Of a DNA stretch of 64,000 nt, positions 48,553-58,203 are shown in pieces (within the stretch, counting starts at the first letter, position 1; every line of letters starts with the position of its first letter). The position numbers were made by a program, and so were the translations under genes. Source of the stretch: Frankiaceae bacterium (lineage in GTDB: Bacteria; Actinomycetota; Actinomycetes; BP-191); the NCBI GenBank assembly GCA_030840645.1, contig JAVEEC010000012.1:42204-106203 (forward strand), read 5' to 3'. A model generated the notes under the pieces. The model saw only the letters and a program-made list of their open reading frames with translations, did not search any database and was not told the origin of the DNA.

Positions 48553-49113
48553 TCACGCGGAGGCTGCCACCTCCTCGAAGCCGTGGCGCGCCGCAAGGTC
48601 GGCCAGCAGGTCGTGGTACATCCCGGCCACCGTCCGGCCCTGCGTGACCACGTCGGCGAACCGGGCAGGCATCGCCGGCAGCCCGGCGACCTCGGTGAGG
48701 ATCGTCGTGACCGGGTCCTGGTCGTCCGGCCCCAGGAAGTCCGACAGGGTGCTCAGCCTGTCCCGGAGGTGGCGCGCCGCGGTCAGTGCCTCGTCGTGCA
48801 GCATCCGCAGCTCGTCCGCCCGCGACCGGGACAGGACCAGCCGTACCGTGCCGACCTGGAACGAGCGGGCGCCGTACCCGTCCTGCAGGACGTGCGTCTC
48901 GAACTCGTCCAGCGCGTGCTCGAAGAACAGCACCGAACGGCGCGCGCCGTACCACGCGGCCCGGAACGCCTCCCGGCGGTTGCGCTGCAGCAGGCCGGTC
49001 TGCCGCCGCGTCTCGATGAACGACGCGCCCGTGACCATCGCGGCGAAGAGCGTGATGCCGATGCTGAACGGGTCCGGGTCGACCTGGTCGTCGTGCGTGA
49101 GTGGATGTGTCAT
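48553..49113 (-). CDS. hypothetical helical protein
   Basis: The 186-residue product has a possible hydrophobic helix at 15-31 (SIGITLFAAMVTGASFI), then mostly charged helices (RRQTGLLQRNRREAFRAAWY, FFEHALDEFETHVL, RDRLSTLSDFL). I recognise no family. It is convergent with bpa (6-base gap). Third-position GC supports coding. A membrane-tethered cytoplasmic role is plausible from the N-terminus. Confidence 0.7.
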   Translation of the reverse strand: MTHPLTHDDQVDPDPFSIGITLFAAMVTGASFIETRRQTGLLQRNRREAFRAAWYGARRSVLFFEHALDEFETHVLQDGYGARSFQVGTVRLVLSRSRADELRMLHDEALTAARHLRDRLSTLSDFLGPDDQDPVTTILTEVAGLPAMPARFADVVTQGRTVAGMYHDLLADLAARHGFEEVAASA

Positions 49114-49178
49114 GGCTCGACGTTAGGGGAGATCCGAGCCCTGAAAAGGACGCGATCTGCATCTGTGGACAGGTGGCG

Positions 49179-49601
49179 TCAGCGCGCCGCCGGGGGCTGT
49201 GGACGAACGAGCCGGACACCCGTTTCGTGGGCCCAGCCGGTCTCCGCGCCGCGTACCCGGACCAGGTACCACGGCGGCTCGTAGCCGAGGACGAGGACGG
49301 GCGCGGGGAGACGGCGTTCGCCGGGCTCGGTCAGCGATGACCGTACGACGACCTCGGTGCCGGCCGACGGCATCAGCGACCGCGCGACGTCGGCGCCGGG
49401 GACCGTGACCCGCTCGCGGCAGCGCGGGCAGGCGTTGGTGCGCCCGCACCGCGCGCGCAGCCGGGCCGCGCACCGCGGGCAGCGCAGGTCGAGCGTCGAC
49501 CCGTCGTCGAGCGCCTTGCGGCGGCCCGGAGACGGGCGCCGGCCGAGCAGCCGCCGGCCGAACGCCGCCAGCGGCGGGACGAACTCCGGCTCCTCCGGCA
49601 T
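49179..49601 (-). CDS. zinc-ribbon protein
   Basis: The 140-residue protein starts at an ATG overlapping the serS stop by one base (TGATG). An N-terminal basic segment leads to a zinc ribbon of two CxxC knuckles, CPRC at 41-44 and CPRC near 57-60. The C-terminal beta domain (APVLVLGYEPPWYLVRVR) may be SH3-like. No enzymatic residues are evident. Coupling to serS is conspicuous but no functional link is known to me. Confidence 0.75.
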   Translation of the reverse strand: MPEEPEFVPPLAAFGRRLLGRRPSPGRRKALDDGSTLDLRCPRCAARLRARCGRTNACPRCRERVTVPGADVARSLMPSAGTEVVVRSSLTEPGERRLPAPVLVLGYEPPWYLVRVRGAETGWAHETGVRLVRPQPPAAR

Positions 49602-50857
49602 CAGAGCGTCTCTCGGCCCCCGAGGTAGGGCCGCAGCGCGGCCGGGACGACGACGGAGCCGTCGGCCTGCTGGTGGTTCTCCAGCAGCGCAACGATCGTC
49701 CGCGCGACGGCGACGAGGGTGCCGTTCAACGTGTGCACGTGCGCCGGCTTGCCGCTCTCGTCGCGCGACCTGATCGAGAGGCGGCGCGCCTGGAAGTCGG
49801 TGCAGTTGGACGTGGAGGTCAGCTCCAGCCAGCGGGACTGCGACGGCAGCCACGCCTCGCAGTCGAACTTCCGCGCGGCCGACGTGCCGAGGTCGCCGCC
49901 GGCGATGTCGACGACGCGGTACGGCAGCTCCAGCGCGGCGAGCATGTCCTCCTCCCACGCGAGCAGTCGCTGGTGCTCGGCGGCCGACTCCGATGGCGGG
50001 CAGAACGAGAACATCTCCACCTTGTCGAACCAGTGCACGCGGATGATGCCCTTGGTGTCCTTGCCATAGGAGCCCGCCTCGCGCCGGAAGCACGACGAGA
50101 ACCCTGCGTAACGGCGCGGCCCGGCGGAAAGGTCGAGGATCTCGCCCATGTGCATCGCGGCGAGCGGGACCTCGCTCGTGCCGACGAGGTAGAGGTCGTC
50201 GCCGGCGAGCTTGTAGACCTCGGCCGCGTGCTCGCCGAGGAAGCCGGTGCCCTCCATCGCCTCCGGCTTGACCAGCGCGGGCGCGATGACCGGCGTGAAG
50301 CCGTTCGCGCCGGCGCGGTCCATCGCGAGGTTGACGAGCGCGAGCTCGAGCAACGCCCCGACGCCGGTCAGGAAGTAGAAGCGCGGGCCCGACACCTTGC
50401 CTGCGCGCTCGGTGTCGATGGCGCCGAGCGCCGCGCCGATCTCGGTGTGGTCGCGGACCGGGAAGTCGAACGTGCGCGGCGTACCGACCTCGCGCAGCAC
50501 GACGTAGTCGTCCTCGCCGCCGGCGGGGGCGCCGTCCTGCACGACGTTCGGGATGCGGCGCATGGCGGCGTCGTACGCCGCCTGGGCGTCGTTCTCCGCG
50601 GCCTCCGCGGCTTTGACCTCGGCCGCGAGGTCGGAGAGCTTGGCGAGCAGCGCCGCCCGCTCGTCCGGCGCGGCGGTCGCGACGCCCTTGCCCATCGCCT
50701 TCTGTTCCGCCCGCAGGTCGTCGGCGCGCGAGACGGCCTCGCGGCGCGCGGCCTCGGCGGCGAGCGCGGTGTCCACGACGGACTCGTCGTCGCCGCGCGT
50801 GCGCTGGGAACGGCGTACGCGCTCCGGGTCTTCGCGCAGGACTCGGGGATCGATCAC
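49601..50857 (-). CDS. serS: serine--tRNA ligase
   Basis: The 418-residue enzyme has the N-terminal tRNA-binding coiled coil (about 1-105: [18 protein letters not shown], long Ala/Glu helices). The class II catalytic core has motif 2 in [19 protein letters not shown] and motif 3 near the C-terminus ([19 protein letters not shown]). It charges tRNA-Ser, including the two tRNA-Ser genes in this window, and also tRNA-Sec where present. Length is normal. The gene heads a short operon with the zinc-ribbon gene and lies downstream of pheA on the same strand. Confidence 0.98.
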   Translation of the reverse strand: MIDPRVLREDPERVRRSQRTRGDDESVVDTALAAEAARREAVSRADDLRAEQKAMGKGVATAAPDERAALLAKLSDLAAEVKAAEAAENDAQAAYDAAMRRIPNVVQDGAPAGGEDDYVVLREVGTPRTFDFPVRDHTEIGAALGAIDTERAGKVSGPRFYFLTGVGALLELALVNLAMDRAGANGFTPVIAPALVKPEAMEGTGFLGEHAAEVYKLAGDDLYLVGTSEVPLAAMHMGEILDLSAGPRRYAGFSSCFRREAGSYGKDTKGIIRVHWFDKVEMFSFCPPSESAAEHQRLLAWEEDMLAALELPYRVVDIAGGDLGTSAARKFDCEAWLPSQSRWLELTSTSNCTDFQARRLSIRSRDESGKPAHVHTLNGTLVAVARTIVALLENHQQADGSVVVPAALRPYLGGRETL

Positions 50858-50879
50858 CCGGGCGACTTTACCGGCGGGG

Positions 50880-51707
50880 CTACGCCTTGCGCGCAGGCAT
50901 TCCGACGACGACGAGCCGCGCGGGCACGTCGGAGACGCCCGCGCCCGCGCCGGTCAGCCGCCACTCGGTGCCGCCGGGGGACGCCGCCGCGGGCGGGTAC
51001 ATGTCGGCGGGGCAGGTCGAGACGACGTCTGTGGCGTCCCCGGTCAGCAGGACAGCGCCGGTGCCGGCCGTCCCATAGCCCAGGGTCCGGCAGGGCGGGT
51101 GCCCGATCGCGATGCTGCCGTCCGGGCCGCCGGCGGACCTGGCGTCGTTGAACGCCGCCGCACCGGTCCCGAGCGGCCCGTCGGCGGAGGTCAGGTCCGC
51201 GGCGGCCACGACCCGGGTCGTTCCGGCCCACCGGCGTACCCGCCAGCCGGGGCTGGCGTCGCGGCCCAGGTCCATGCTGCGGCCGGTGCCGCGGATGACG
51301 ACCAGGACCCGGTTGAACGTCGGCTTGGTCCACGAGACCGCGAAGGCGATGCCGCCGCCCGCCAAGCCCTCGGTGCAGGAGGTTCCCCCACTGGGCAGGC
51401 CGTCGCAACGGAACCCACCCGCCGGCGACCGCACGACCACGCCGCTCTCGGTCGTGACGCCGAAGAACAGCGCGCCCTCGGCGCTCGCGAACCGCCCGTC
51501 CTTCCCGACGGTCGCGCTCGCGACGGCGGCGAACGCGTAGTCGTGGATATGGGCGCCGGACCAGCCGCGTACGACCAGGCCCTGCGTCGCGGCGGGCGAG
51601 ATGCGCTCGACCACCCAGGTGGTGACCGGCTCGGGCGCCGGGGCCGCCGTCGCGGCGGTGAGTGGGAGCGCCGTGAGAACGGCGAGAGCGAGGGCGAGTC
51701 GGCGCAC
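50880..51707 (-). CDS. secreted protein of unknown function
   Basis: The 275-residue precursor has a signal peptide ([21 protein letters not shown]). The mature protein is beta-rich with four cysteines (FRCDG, TSCTEG, PPCRT, STCPAD). The segments [20 protein letters not shown] and [18 protein letters not shown] are notable but match no family I know. It lies between pheA and serS, 22 bases upstream of serS, so the two could be co-transcribed. It looks like an insertion into an otherwise conserved housekeeping order. Confidence 0.7.
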   Translation of the reverse strand: MRRLALALAVLTALPLTAATAAPAPEPVTTWVVERISPAATQGLVVRGWSGAHIHDYAFAAVASATVGKDGRFASAEGALFFGVTTESGVVVRSPAGGFRCDGLPSGGTSCTEGLAGGGIAFAVSWTKPTFNRVLVVIRGTGRSMDLGRDASPGWRVRRWAGTTRVVAAADLTSADGPLGTGAAAFNDARSAGGPDGSIAIGHPPCRTLGYGTAGTGAVLLTGDATDVVSTCPADMYPPAAASPGGTEWRLTGAGAGVSDVPARLVVVGMPARKA

Positions 51708-51776
51708 GGTGGCCTCCTGGGTAGGGCTCGTACCCGCTGGAGAGTCCCGGATGGCGACTCCGGTTCAACCTGGCGC

Positions 51777-52709
51777 CTAACGCCCGTCGCGGATCGCCGC
51801 GAGCCACGCCGCCGCGTCGCGGAACGCCGCGTCGCTGACGCCGCGCGGCGGGTTCGTCGTGGCGCCGTCGGCGCGCGGGTACGACCCGAGGAACCGCAGG
51901 TCCGCGCAGGCGCGGCGCAGCGCGGACAGCGCCTCGCCGACCCGCGCGTCGGCGACGTGCCCCTCGCAGTCGATGGAGAAGCAGTACCGCCCGAGCCCGG
52001 CGCCGGTCGGCCGCGACTCGATGCGGGTGAGGTTGACGCCGCGCACCGCGAACTCCGTGAGCAGCTCGAGCAACGCGCCCGGGTGGTCGTCGGCGATGAA
52101 CGCCACCACCGTCGTCCGGTCCGCGCCCGTCGGCGGCGCGGGCGCCGCGGGGCGGGCGGCGAGGACGAAGCGGGTGACGGCCGACGCGTTGTCGCCGACG
52201 GAGCGCGCGGCCGCGACCAGGCCGTACCGTTCGGCGGCCAGCGGCGACGCGATGGCGGCGTCGTACGTCCCGGCTTCGACGCCGGCCGCCGCGTCGGCCG
52301 TCGACGCCGCTGGGTGGACGACCGCGTCCGGCAGCGTCGCGCGCAGCCAGCCGCGGCACTGCGCCTCGGCGTGCGGGTGCGTCGCGACGCGGCGTACGTC
52401 GGCGAGGGAGACGCCGGGCCGGACCAGCAGGTCGAACGTCACCGGCAGCAGCACCTCCGCCGTGACGTGCAACGGCTCGCCGGTCGCGAGCTCGTCCAGG
52501 GTCGTGGAGACCGAGCCCTCGACGGAGTTCTCGAACGGCACCAGCGCCGCGCCGACGTCGCCGCGGCGGACCGCGTCGAGCGCGTCGGGGACGGAGACGT
52601 AGGGCTCGAGCTCGCCGCGCGCGGCGACGGGCAGGGTCCGCAGGGCCGCCTCGCAGAACGTGCCCGGCGGCCCGAGGTAGCCGAACCGCGCGGGCGGCAC
52701 GCCCGGCAC
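51777..52709 (-). CDS. pheA: prephenate dehydratase
   Basis: From GTG 52709 the enzyme has 310 residues. The catalytic domain (about 6-190) has FGYLGPPGTFCEAAL, ALVPFENSVEGSVS and the active-site SAVTRFVLAA with the TRF motif. The ACT regulatory domain (about 205-285) has GALLELLTEFAVRGVNL and the Phe-binding ESRPT. It converts prephenate to phenylpyruvate in phenylalanine synthesis and should be feedback-inhibited by Phe. The stop of the upstream DUF4446 gene is 2 bases away, so the two are co-transcribed. The C-terminus extends about 25 residues beyond ACT. Confidence 0.96.
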   Translation of the reverse strand: MPGVPPARFGYLGPPGTFCEAALRTLPVAARGELEPYVSVPDALDAVRRGDVGAALVPFENSVEGSVSTTLDELATGEPLHVTAEVLLPVTFDLLVRPGVSLADVRRVATHPHAEAQCRGWLRATLPDAVVHPAASTADAAAGVEAGTYDAAIASPLAAERYGLVAAARSVGDNASAVTRFVLAARPAAPAPPTGADRTTVVAFIADDHPGALLELLTEFAVRGVNLTRIESRPTGAGLGRYCFSIDCEGHVADARVGEALSALRRACADLRFLGSYPRADGATTNPPRGVSDAAFRDAAAWLAAIRDGR

Positions 52710-52711
52710 CG

Positions 52712-53203
52712 CTACGACCTCGACCGCGAGGCGAAGGCGATCGCCTGGTCCTCCTCGGGCGAGAGCTGGTGCTCGCTCACGCCCGCCTTGACGCCCTTGG
52801 CATAGGTGCGGGTCTCGGTCCGGCCGTTGATGCTGGTGAGGACGAGACCGTCGCCGCCGTCGTCCAGCAGCGCGGCGGAGAACGACAGCCGCCCGCCCAT
52901 GTCGGGGAACGCGTCGTAGCGCACGACGGCGACGTGCCGCAGCGCGTCCGCGAGGTCGTCGCGGACGCGGGCCACCGAGTCCTGCACGCCGGCGACCTCG
53001 GAACGTAGGTCGCCCACCGCGCCGACGTGCCGGTTGACCGCCGTCACGAAGTCGTCGCGGCGGCCGCCGCCCTGGAGGACGCCGTACGCCTTCCGCATCC
53101 GGACGAGCTGGATGCTCGCGACGGCGCCGAGGCCGACGCCGAGCGCGCCGAGCCCGGCCCCCACGAGGGCGACGACGTCGGCGGTCTGGCGGTCGAGCAG
53201 CAT
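52712..53203 (-). CDS. DUF4446 membrane-anchored protein
   Basis: The 163-residue protein has an N-terminal membrane helix (about 9-33: [19 protein letters not shown]), a coiled-coil-like helix (45-90) and a C-terminal beta domain with [40 protein letters not shown] and LSPEEDQAI. This is the DUF4446 signature, widespread in actinobacteria and Firmicutes and of unknown function. It precedes pheA by 2 bases and diverges from larB across 26 bases. Confidence 0.93.
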   Translation of the reverse strand: MLLDRQTADVVALVGAGLGALGVGLGAVASIQLVRMRKAYGVLQGGGRRDDFVTAVNRHVGAVGDLRSEVAGVQDSVARVRDDLADALRHVAVVRYDAFPDMGGRLSFSAALLDDGGDGLVLTSINGRTETRTYAKGVKAGVSEHQLSPEEDQAIAFASRSRS

Positions 53204-53229
53204 CGCGGCAGCGTATAACTGGACCGGTC

Positions 53230-53997
53230 ATGGACCGGAACGAGCTGCGCACCCTGCTGGCCGCGGTCGCGGCCGGCGAGGCGGGCGTCGACGAGGCGGT
53301 CGGTCGGATCGCGGCGCTGCCCTCGACCGGTTTCCGCGACCTCGGCTTCGCGCGCGTCGACGCCCACCGGGGCGTGCGGACCGGCGACCCCGAGGTCGTG
53401 TACGGCGCCGGCAAGACCCCCGAGCAGGTCGTCGCGATCCTCCGCGCGCTCGTGGGTGCCCGGCCGGCGCTGGTGACGCGCGCGAGTGCGGAGACCGTCG
53501 CCGCCGTCACGGACGAGTGGCCGGACGCGCACGTCGACGGCGGCTGCGTCGCGGTCGGCGCGCTGCCCAGGCCGCGAGGAACGGTGACCGTCGTCACCGC
53601 CGGCACGAGCGACCTGCCGGTGGCCGACGAGGCGGCGTTCGTCGCGCGGGTGTTCGGCGCGGGCGTCGAGCGCGTCACCGACGTCGGGGTCGCCGGCATC
53701 CACCGGCTGCTCGCGGCGCAGTCGCAGCTCGACGCCGCCGACTGCCTCGTCGTCGTCGCGGGCATGGAGGGCGCGCTGCCCTCCGCCGTCGGCGGCCTGG
53801 TCGGCGTGCCCGTCGTCGCGGTGCCGACGAGCGTCGGCTACGGCGCGTCGTTCGAGGGGCTCGCGGCGCTGCTCGCGATGCTCAACTCCTGCGCTCCCGG
53901 CGTCGCCGTCTGCAACATCGACAACGGCTTCGGCGCCGGCGTCTTCGCGTCGCGGGTCGCGCGCCGCGCCAGCGCCGCGCGCGAGGCGTCGGCATGA
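53230..53997 (+). CDS. larB: nickel pincer cofactor biosynthesis protein LarB
   Basis: The 255-residue protein starts [16 protein letters not shown]. Its PurE-like domain has [41 protein letters not shown] and [18 protein letters not shown], all diagnostic of LarB. LarB carboxylates and hydrolyses nicotinic acid adenine dinucleotide to start nickel-pincer nucleotide synthesis, the cofactor of lactate racemase-type enzymes. The stop overlaps the larC start by 4 bases (ATGA). LarE and a LarA-type racemase are not in the window. Confidence 0.96.
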   Translation: MDRNELRTLLAAVAAGEAGVDEAVGRIAALPSTGFRDLGFARVDAHRGVRTGDPEVVYGAGKTPEQVVAILRALVGARPALVTRASAETVAAVTDEWPDAHVDGGCVAVGALPRPRGTVTVVTAGTSDLPVADEAAFVARVFGAGVERVTDVGVAGIHRLLAAQSQLDAADCLVVVAGMEGALPSAVGGLVGVPVVAVPTSVGYGASFEGLAALLAMLNSCAPGVAVCNIDNGFGAGVFASRVARRASAAREASA

Positions 53998-55187
53998 CGA
54001 GGATCGGCTGGTTCCACTGTCTCGCAGGCGCTTCCGGGGACATGATGCTCGGCGCCCTGGTCGATGCCGGGGTGCCGTTGAGCGTCTTCCAGGAGGCCGT
54101 CGACGCCCTCGGCGTCGAACGCGTCGAGGTCACCGCAGACACGGTCACGCGGCACGGCCTCGGCGCGGTCAAGGTCAACGTCCGCGTCACGCGTTCGACG
54201 GTCGTCCGCACCTGGCCGCACGTCCGGCAGCTGCTCGACGCGGCGCCGTTGGCGCTGCCGGTCCGGGCGCGGGCGCTCGCGGTGTTCGAACGCCTCGCGC
54301 TCGCGGAGGCGACCGTGCATCGGACCTCGCCCGACCTCGTGCACTTCCACGAGATCGGCGGGCTCGACGCGTTCGCCGACATCGTCGGGACCGCCGCCGG
54401 GCTGCACCACCTCGGCCTCGACGCCGTCAGCGCGTCGCCGGTCGCGACCGGCATGGGCATGACGCGCGGCGAGCACGGCCTGATCCCGGTGCCGACGCCG
54501 GCGGTGCTGGAGCTGCTCAAGGGCGCGCCGGTCTACAGCGGCGGGGTGCCGTTCGAGCTCTGCACGCCGACCGGCGCGGCGCTGCTCGCGGGCACCGTCA
54601 CCGAGTGGGGCGACATGCCGGAGATGGTCGTCACGGCCGTCGGCTCCGGCGCAGGCGACCGCGACCTGGACGAGGTCCCGAACATCCTCCGCCTCGTCGT
54701 CGGCGACGCCGCCGAGCGGCGCGGGGGCGGCGACGTCGGCATCGTTCTGGAGGCCAACGTCGACGACCTCGACCCGCGCCTGTGGCCCGGCGTCATCGCC
54801 GCGCTGCTCGACGCGGGCGCGTCCGACGCGTGGCTCACGCCGATCCACATGAAGAAGGGCCGCCCGGCCGTCACCGTGGCCGTGCTGACGCCCCCCGCGC
54901 ACGTCGACGCGCTGCGCCGCGTGCTGTTCCGCGAGACGTCGACGATCGGGCTGCGCGAACGCGAGGTGGCCAAGCGTTCGCTCGAACGTTCCGTCGAGAC
55001 CGTGACGCTCGCCGACGGCTCCCCGATCCGGGTCAAGGTCGCCCGCCTCGACGGCGAGGTCGTCAACGCCGTCCCCGAGTTCGACGACGTCGCGACTGTC
55101 GCGGCGAAGCAGGACCGTCCGGTCAAGGCCGTGCTCGCCGAGGCGACGGCGCTGGCGACCGCGCTGCACGGCGACGACGGCACGTAG
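53994..55187 (+). CDS. larC: nickel pincer cofactor biosynthesis protein LarC (nickel insertion)
   Basis: The 397-residue protein begins [20 protein letters not shown], contains [38 protein letters not shown] and [10 protein letters not shown]; all are LarC hallmarks. LarC is a CTP-dependent nickel insertase that completes the pincer cofactor. In Lactobacillus a frameshift separates LarC1 and LarC2; here the gene is continuous. It is coupled to larB. The next gene begins 10 bases downstream but encodes an unrelated lipoprotein. Confidence 0.96.
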   Translation: MTRIGWFHCLAGASGDMMLGALVDAGVPLSVFQEAVDALGVERVEVTADTVTRHGLGAVKVNVRVTRSTVVRTWPHVRQLLDAAPLALPVRARALAVFERLALAEATVHRTSPDLVHFHEIGGLDAFADIVGTAAGLHHLGLDAVSASPVATGMGMTRGEHGLIPVPTPAVLELLKGAPVYSGGVPFELCTPTGAALLAGTVTEWGDMPEMVVTAVGSGAGDRDLDEVPNILRLVVGDAAERRGGGDVGIVLEANVDDLDPRLWPGVIAALLDAGASDAWLTPIHMKKGRPAVTVAVLTPPAHVDALRRVLFRETSTIGLREREVAKRSLERSVETVTLADGSPIRVKVARLDGEVVNAVPEFDDVATVAAKQDRPVKAVLAEATALATALHGDDGT

Positions 55188-55197
55188 GCTCTCGTTC

Positions 55198-55944
55198 GTG
55201 GTCAGGCTCGCGGGCGCGCTCCTCGTCGTCGTACTCGCCGTCCCGGCCTGCGACAGCGGCGCCAAGCCGGTCGCCGTGCCGTCGCCGACGCAGAGCGCCG
55301 AGCCGACCCACGCGGTGATCGTGCCGCCGCCGCCGACGAAGGCGCCGACCCTACGGCCGGGCCCGACGCGCTCGCCCGCGCCGATCGCCACGACGAGGCC
55401 GCCGGGGACGGTCGCCACGGGCGACTACGTGTTCCCGATCAGCGGCTGCCGGGCGTCGTACGGCCGCAGCCACCACGACTACCCGGCGACCGACGTGTTC
55501 GCGGCGAGGGGGTGCGCGTTCGTCGCGCCGGTCGCGGGCCGGGTGGACGAGGTGACGTACACCGACACGTGGCGGAGCACGACCAACAGGGGCGCGGACC
55601 GCGGCGGGCTGTCGGTGTCGGTCGTCGGGGTCGACGGCGTCCGCTACTACGGATCGCACCTGTCCACGATCGCGCCCGGGATCAAGCCGGGCGTCGCCGT
55701 CGCGGCCGGCACCCGGCTCGGCTCGGTCGGCAACACCGGCTCGGCGCGTGGCATCGCCACGCACCTGCACTTCGGCCTGTCCTGGCCGACCCGGCCGAAC
55801 ATCTGGTGGGTGCGCCGCGGCGAGGTCTACCCGTGGCCGTACCTCGACTCGTGGCGCTCGGGCGGCAACAAGTCCCCGGCCGGCGCCGTCGCGGCAAAGC
55901 ACGCGGCCAGCGGCGACGTGCCGCGCTGCTCGGCGTACTGCTGA
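55198..55944 (+). CDS. M23-family peptidoglycan peptidase lipoprotein
   Basis: The GTG-started 248-residue precursor has lipobox VPAC (Cys about 18), a Pro/Thr-rich linker (25-75), then an LytM/M23 domain. Zinc ligands appear as His and Asp in HHDYPATDVFA and the catalytic HLHFG near residue 190; YYGSHLST supplies another His. These enzymes cleave peptide cross-links in the wall or act as regulators of amidases. It is 10 bases after larC and its stop overlaps the next ATG by one base, so the following membrane protein is coupled to it. Confidence 0.9.
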   Translation: MVRLAGALLVVVLAVPACDSGAKPVAVPSPTQSAEPTHAVIVPPPPTKAPTLRPGPTRSPAPIATTRPPGTVATGDYVFPISGCRASYGRSHHDYPATDVFAARGCAFVAPVAGRVDEVTYTDTWRSTTNRGADRGGLSVSVVGVDGVRYYGSHLSTIAPGIKPGVAVAAGTRLGSVGNTGSARGIATHLHFGLSWPTRPNIWWVRRGEVYPWPYLDSWRSGGNKSPAGAVAAKHAASGDVPRCSAYC

Positions 55945-57041
55945 TGAACGTCGCGGCGTTCGTCGCGGGCTTCGTCATCGTCGTCGGGACGTGGGCCAGC
56001 GTGCTGCGCACCCTGGTGATCCCGCGCGGCCTCTCGTCGCGGCTCACCGCGGCGGTGAGCACCGTCATCCGGGTCGCGTTCAACTTCGTCGCTGCCCGCT
56101 TCGACGCGTACGAGACGAAGGACGCGATCCTCGTCGGGCAGGGGCCGACCATCCTGCTGGCGCTGCTGGTCGCCTGGGTGGGGCTGTTCCTGATCGGGTT
56201 CGGGCTGATGTTCGAGGCCGCGAACGGCGCCGGCTTCTACGCCGCCATGCGCGAGAGCGCGTCGTGGGTCTACACGCTCGGCAGCGACCTCACGGTCCGC
56301 CCGATGTCGACGGTGGTCGGCTTCTTCGCGGCCGCGACCGGCCTCGTCGTCGTCGCCCTCCAGGTCGGGTACCTGCCGACGCTGTACGGCGCGTTCAACC
56401 GCCGCGAGACGCTGGTCACCCTGCTGCAGAGCCGCGCGGGCGAGCCGGCGTGGGGCCCGGAGATCCTCGCCAGGCACCACATCGTGGCGACGCTGGACAA
56501 GCTGCCCGCGTTCTACGCCGACTGGGAGCGGTGGGCCGCGGACGTCTCGGAGAGCCACAGCAACTACCCGGTGCTGATCACGTTCCGCTCGCCGCACCCG
56601 GCGCGGTCGTGGGTCGTCGGGCTGCTTGCGGTCCTCGACTCGGCGGCGTTGCACCTCGCCTTGAACCCGTCCGCCCGGGGGAGCGAGGCGCGGCTCTGCC
56701 TGCGGATGGGGTTCACCTGCATGCGCGACATCTGCCGCGCGCTCGGCATCGCGTACGACCCGGACCCGCGGCCGGACACGGCGCTGCGGCTGACGTACGA
56801 GGAGTTCCTCGCCGGCGTCGCGCGGCTCGAAGCCGTCGGGTACCCGATCGAGCGCTCGCCCGAGGAGGCGTGGCCGCACTTCCGGGGCTGGCGGGTCAAC
56901 TACGAGCAGCAGTGCTACGCCGTGGCGCGGGCCGTCGAGGCGGTGCCCGCGATCTGGTCGGGCCCGCGCAGCCACACGGCCGCGTTCATGCTGCCGGTCA
57001 CCCCGCCGAACCGCACCCCCGGCGCCCCCGACCGCGGCTGA
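55944..57041 (+). CDS. multipass membrane protein of unknown function
   Basis: The ATG overlaps the upstream stop (TGATG). The 365-residue protein has an N-terminal helix (about 4-24), two more around 68-90 and 122-142, with a re-entrant-like segment between (ESASWVYTLGSDLTVRP) resembling the layout of two-helix ion channels. The potassium filter sequence is absent. A cytoplasmic domain of about 200 residues follows, with DSAALHLALNPSARGSEARL. I know related actinobacterial proteins only as hypothetical. Coupling to a wall peptidase suggests an envelope role. Confidence 0.7.
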   Translation: MNVAAFVAGFVIVVGTWASVLRTLVIPRGLSSRLTAAVSTVIRVAFNFVAARFDAYETKDAILVGQGPTILLALLVAWVGLFLIGFGLMFEAANGAGFYAAMRESASWVYTLGSDLTVRPMSTVVGFFAAATGLVVVALQVGYLPTLYGAFNRRETLVTLLQSRAGEPAWGPEILARHHIVATLDKLPAFYADWERWAADVSESHSNYPVLITFRSPHPARSWVVGLLAVLDSAALHLALNPSARGSEARLCLRMGFTCMRDICRALGIAYDPDPRPDTALRLTYEEFLAGVARLEAVGYPIERSPEEAWPHFRGWRVNYEQQCYAVARAVEAVPAIWSGPRSHTAAFMLPVTPPNRTPGAPDRG

Positions 57042-57090
57042 CGGTCGGGCGGCGTGACGCCCCCGCACATAACGCGGTGGGTGAGCGGCC

Positions 57091-57552
57091 TCAGACCGAG
57101 GCGAGGAACGACACCGCGCCGACCGGGTTCCTGTCGGTGTCGTGGATCGGCGCCGCGACGGCGTCGAGCATCAGCCGCGCGCCGTCGGGGCGGCGGACGC
57201 GCATCATGCCGCGGCTCAGGGCGTTCTCCCGGACCGCGATCAACGGCGGGATGCGGCGGTCGGCCCCGCGCGCCTCGTGCGCGCTGTCCGTGAAGTCGAC
57301 GAGGTGCAGCACCTCGTCCAGCGACCGCCCGACGACCGAGTCGGCGAGCGTGCCCAGCAGGTCCGCGGCCGTGGAGGAGAGTGCGGAGACCGTGCCCTCG
57401 CCGTCGACCACGAGGCACGCGTCGAGCGAACGCGAGGCCGCGGAGACCCAGTGCGCGAGCGCGTCGTCGCAGGCCGGGGCCTCGACCGCGGCAGGCGACG
57501 ACGAACCGCCCTCCGCGGCGACCGCCACGATGGGCACGACGATGTAGCGCAC
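57091..57552 (-). CDS. PAS-domain protein
   Basis: GTG 57552 is chosen because AAAGGAAACGT lies just before it; the frame stays open further upstream only to a TTG. The 153-residue protein has a single PAS domain (about 35-150): SRSLDACLVVDGEGTVSAL, GRSLDEVLHLVDF and a C-terminal AAPIHDTDRNPVGAVSFL, as in PAS domains of signalling proteins. No kinase, cyclase or output domain is present. It may be a free sensor or a fragment of a former larger protein. No partner adjoins it. Confidence 0.75.
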   Translation of the reverse strand: MRYIVVPIVAVAAEGGSSSPAAVEAPACDDALAHWVSAASRSLDACLVVDGEGTVSALSSTAADLLGTLADSVVGRSLDEVLHLVDFTDSAHEARGADRRIPPLIAVRENALSRGMMRVRRPDGARLMLDAVAAPIHDTDRNPVGAVSFLASV

Positions 57553-57654
57553 ACGTTTCCTTTGGGTCCCCCGAGCGGACAACGCTGCCTGTCCGGTGGA
57601 CGGCAGCCTACCCAGACTTCGCCTTAGGTCCCGGATTCCCTTCCGCCGAACGGC

Positions 57655-58173
57655 CTAACCGGGCTGCTCCTCCGCGTCGAACGTGCTCAGCAGCGCAGTC
57701 GCGAGGTTCGGGACCAGGTCGGGTGCGGAGAGCACGGCGTCCTCCCGGTCCGCGTCGCCGCGGATGCGGATGGTCGCGGCCTTCTCGCCGGAACGCAGCA
57801 CGCCGACGACGATCCGTACGTCCCGCTGGTCCGGGTGCTGCTGCGCCCACTCGACCTCGTCCGTGCCCTCCGGGCGCGCGGCCACCGCGCCGTCGGGGAG
57901 CATCAGCACCTCGTCCACGACGGCGGCGCCGAGCACGGTGTCCGGCCACTCGATCCTGGGCAGCAGGTCGGCGACGCGTCCCTCCACCGGGTCCTGCTCG
58001 ACCGGCGTGAGGCCGTCGGGGTCGTTGTCCGCGAGCATGTCCGCGAGGCTCGGCTCGCCGGCGCGGAGCTCGCCGGTGTTGACGAGCGCGTAGAGCCGCG
58101 GCGCCTGGTCCCAGCCGGTCTCGGCGAGGTGGCTCTCGATCTCGGTGACCAGGGCGGCCAGGTCGGTCGGCAT
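57655..58173 (-). CDS. PPA1309-family conserved protein
   Basis: The 172-residue protein starts PTDLAALVTEIESHLAETGWDQAPRL and continues YALVNTGEL, LTPVEQDPV, IEWPDTVLGAAVVDEVLML and RDVRIVVGVLRSGEKAATIR. To my recollection this is the actinobacterial PPA1309 family, of unknown function and usually near zinc-protease-like genes. It is cytoplasmic and acidic. It diverges from the GDT1-like transporter across only 30 bases, so the two promoters must overlap. Confidence 0.85.
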   Translation of the reverse strand: MPTDLAALVTEIESHLAETGWDQAPRLYALVNTGELRAGEPSLADMLADNDPDGLTPVEQDPVEGRVADLLPRIEWPDTVLGAAVVDEVLMLPDGAVAARPEGTDEVEWAQQHPDQRDVRIVVGVLRSGEKAATIRIRGDADREDAVLSAPDLVPNLATALLSTFDAEEQPG

Positions 58174-58203
58174 GGTTCCCAGTCTGCCGGACATGATGGG
58201 CGG

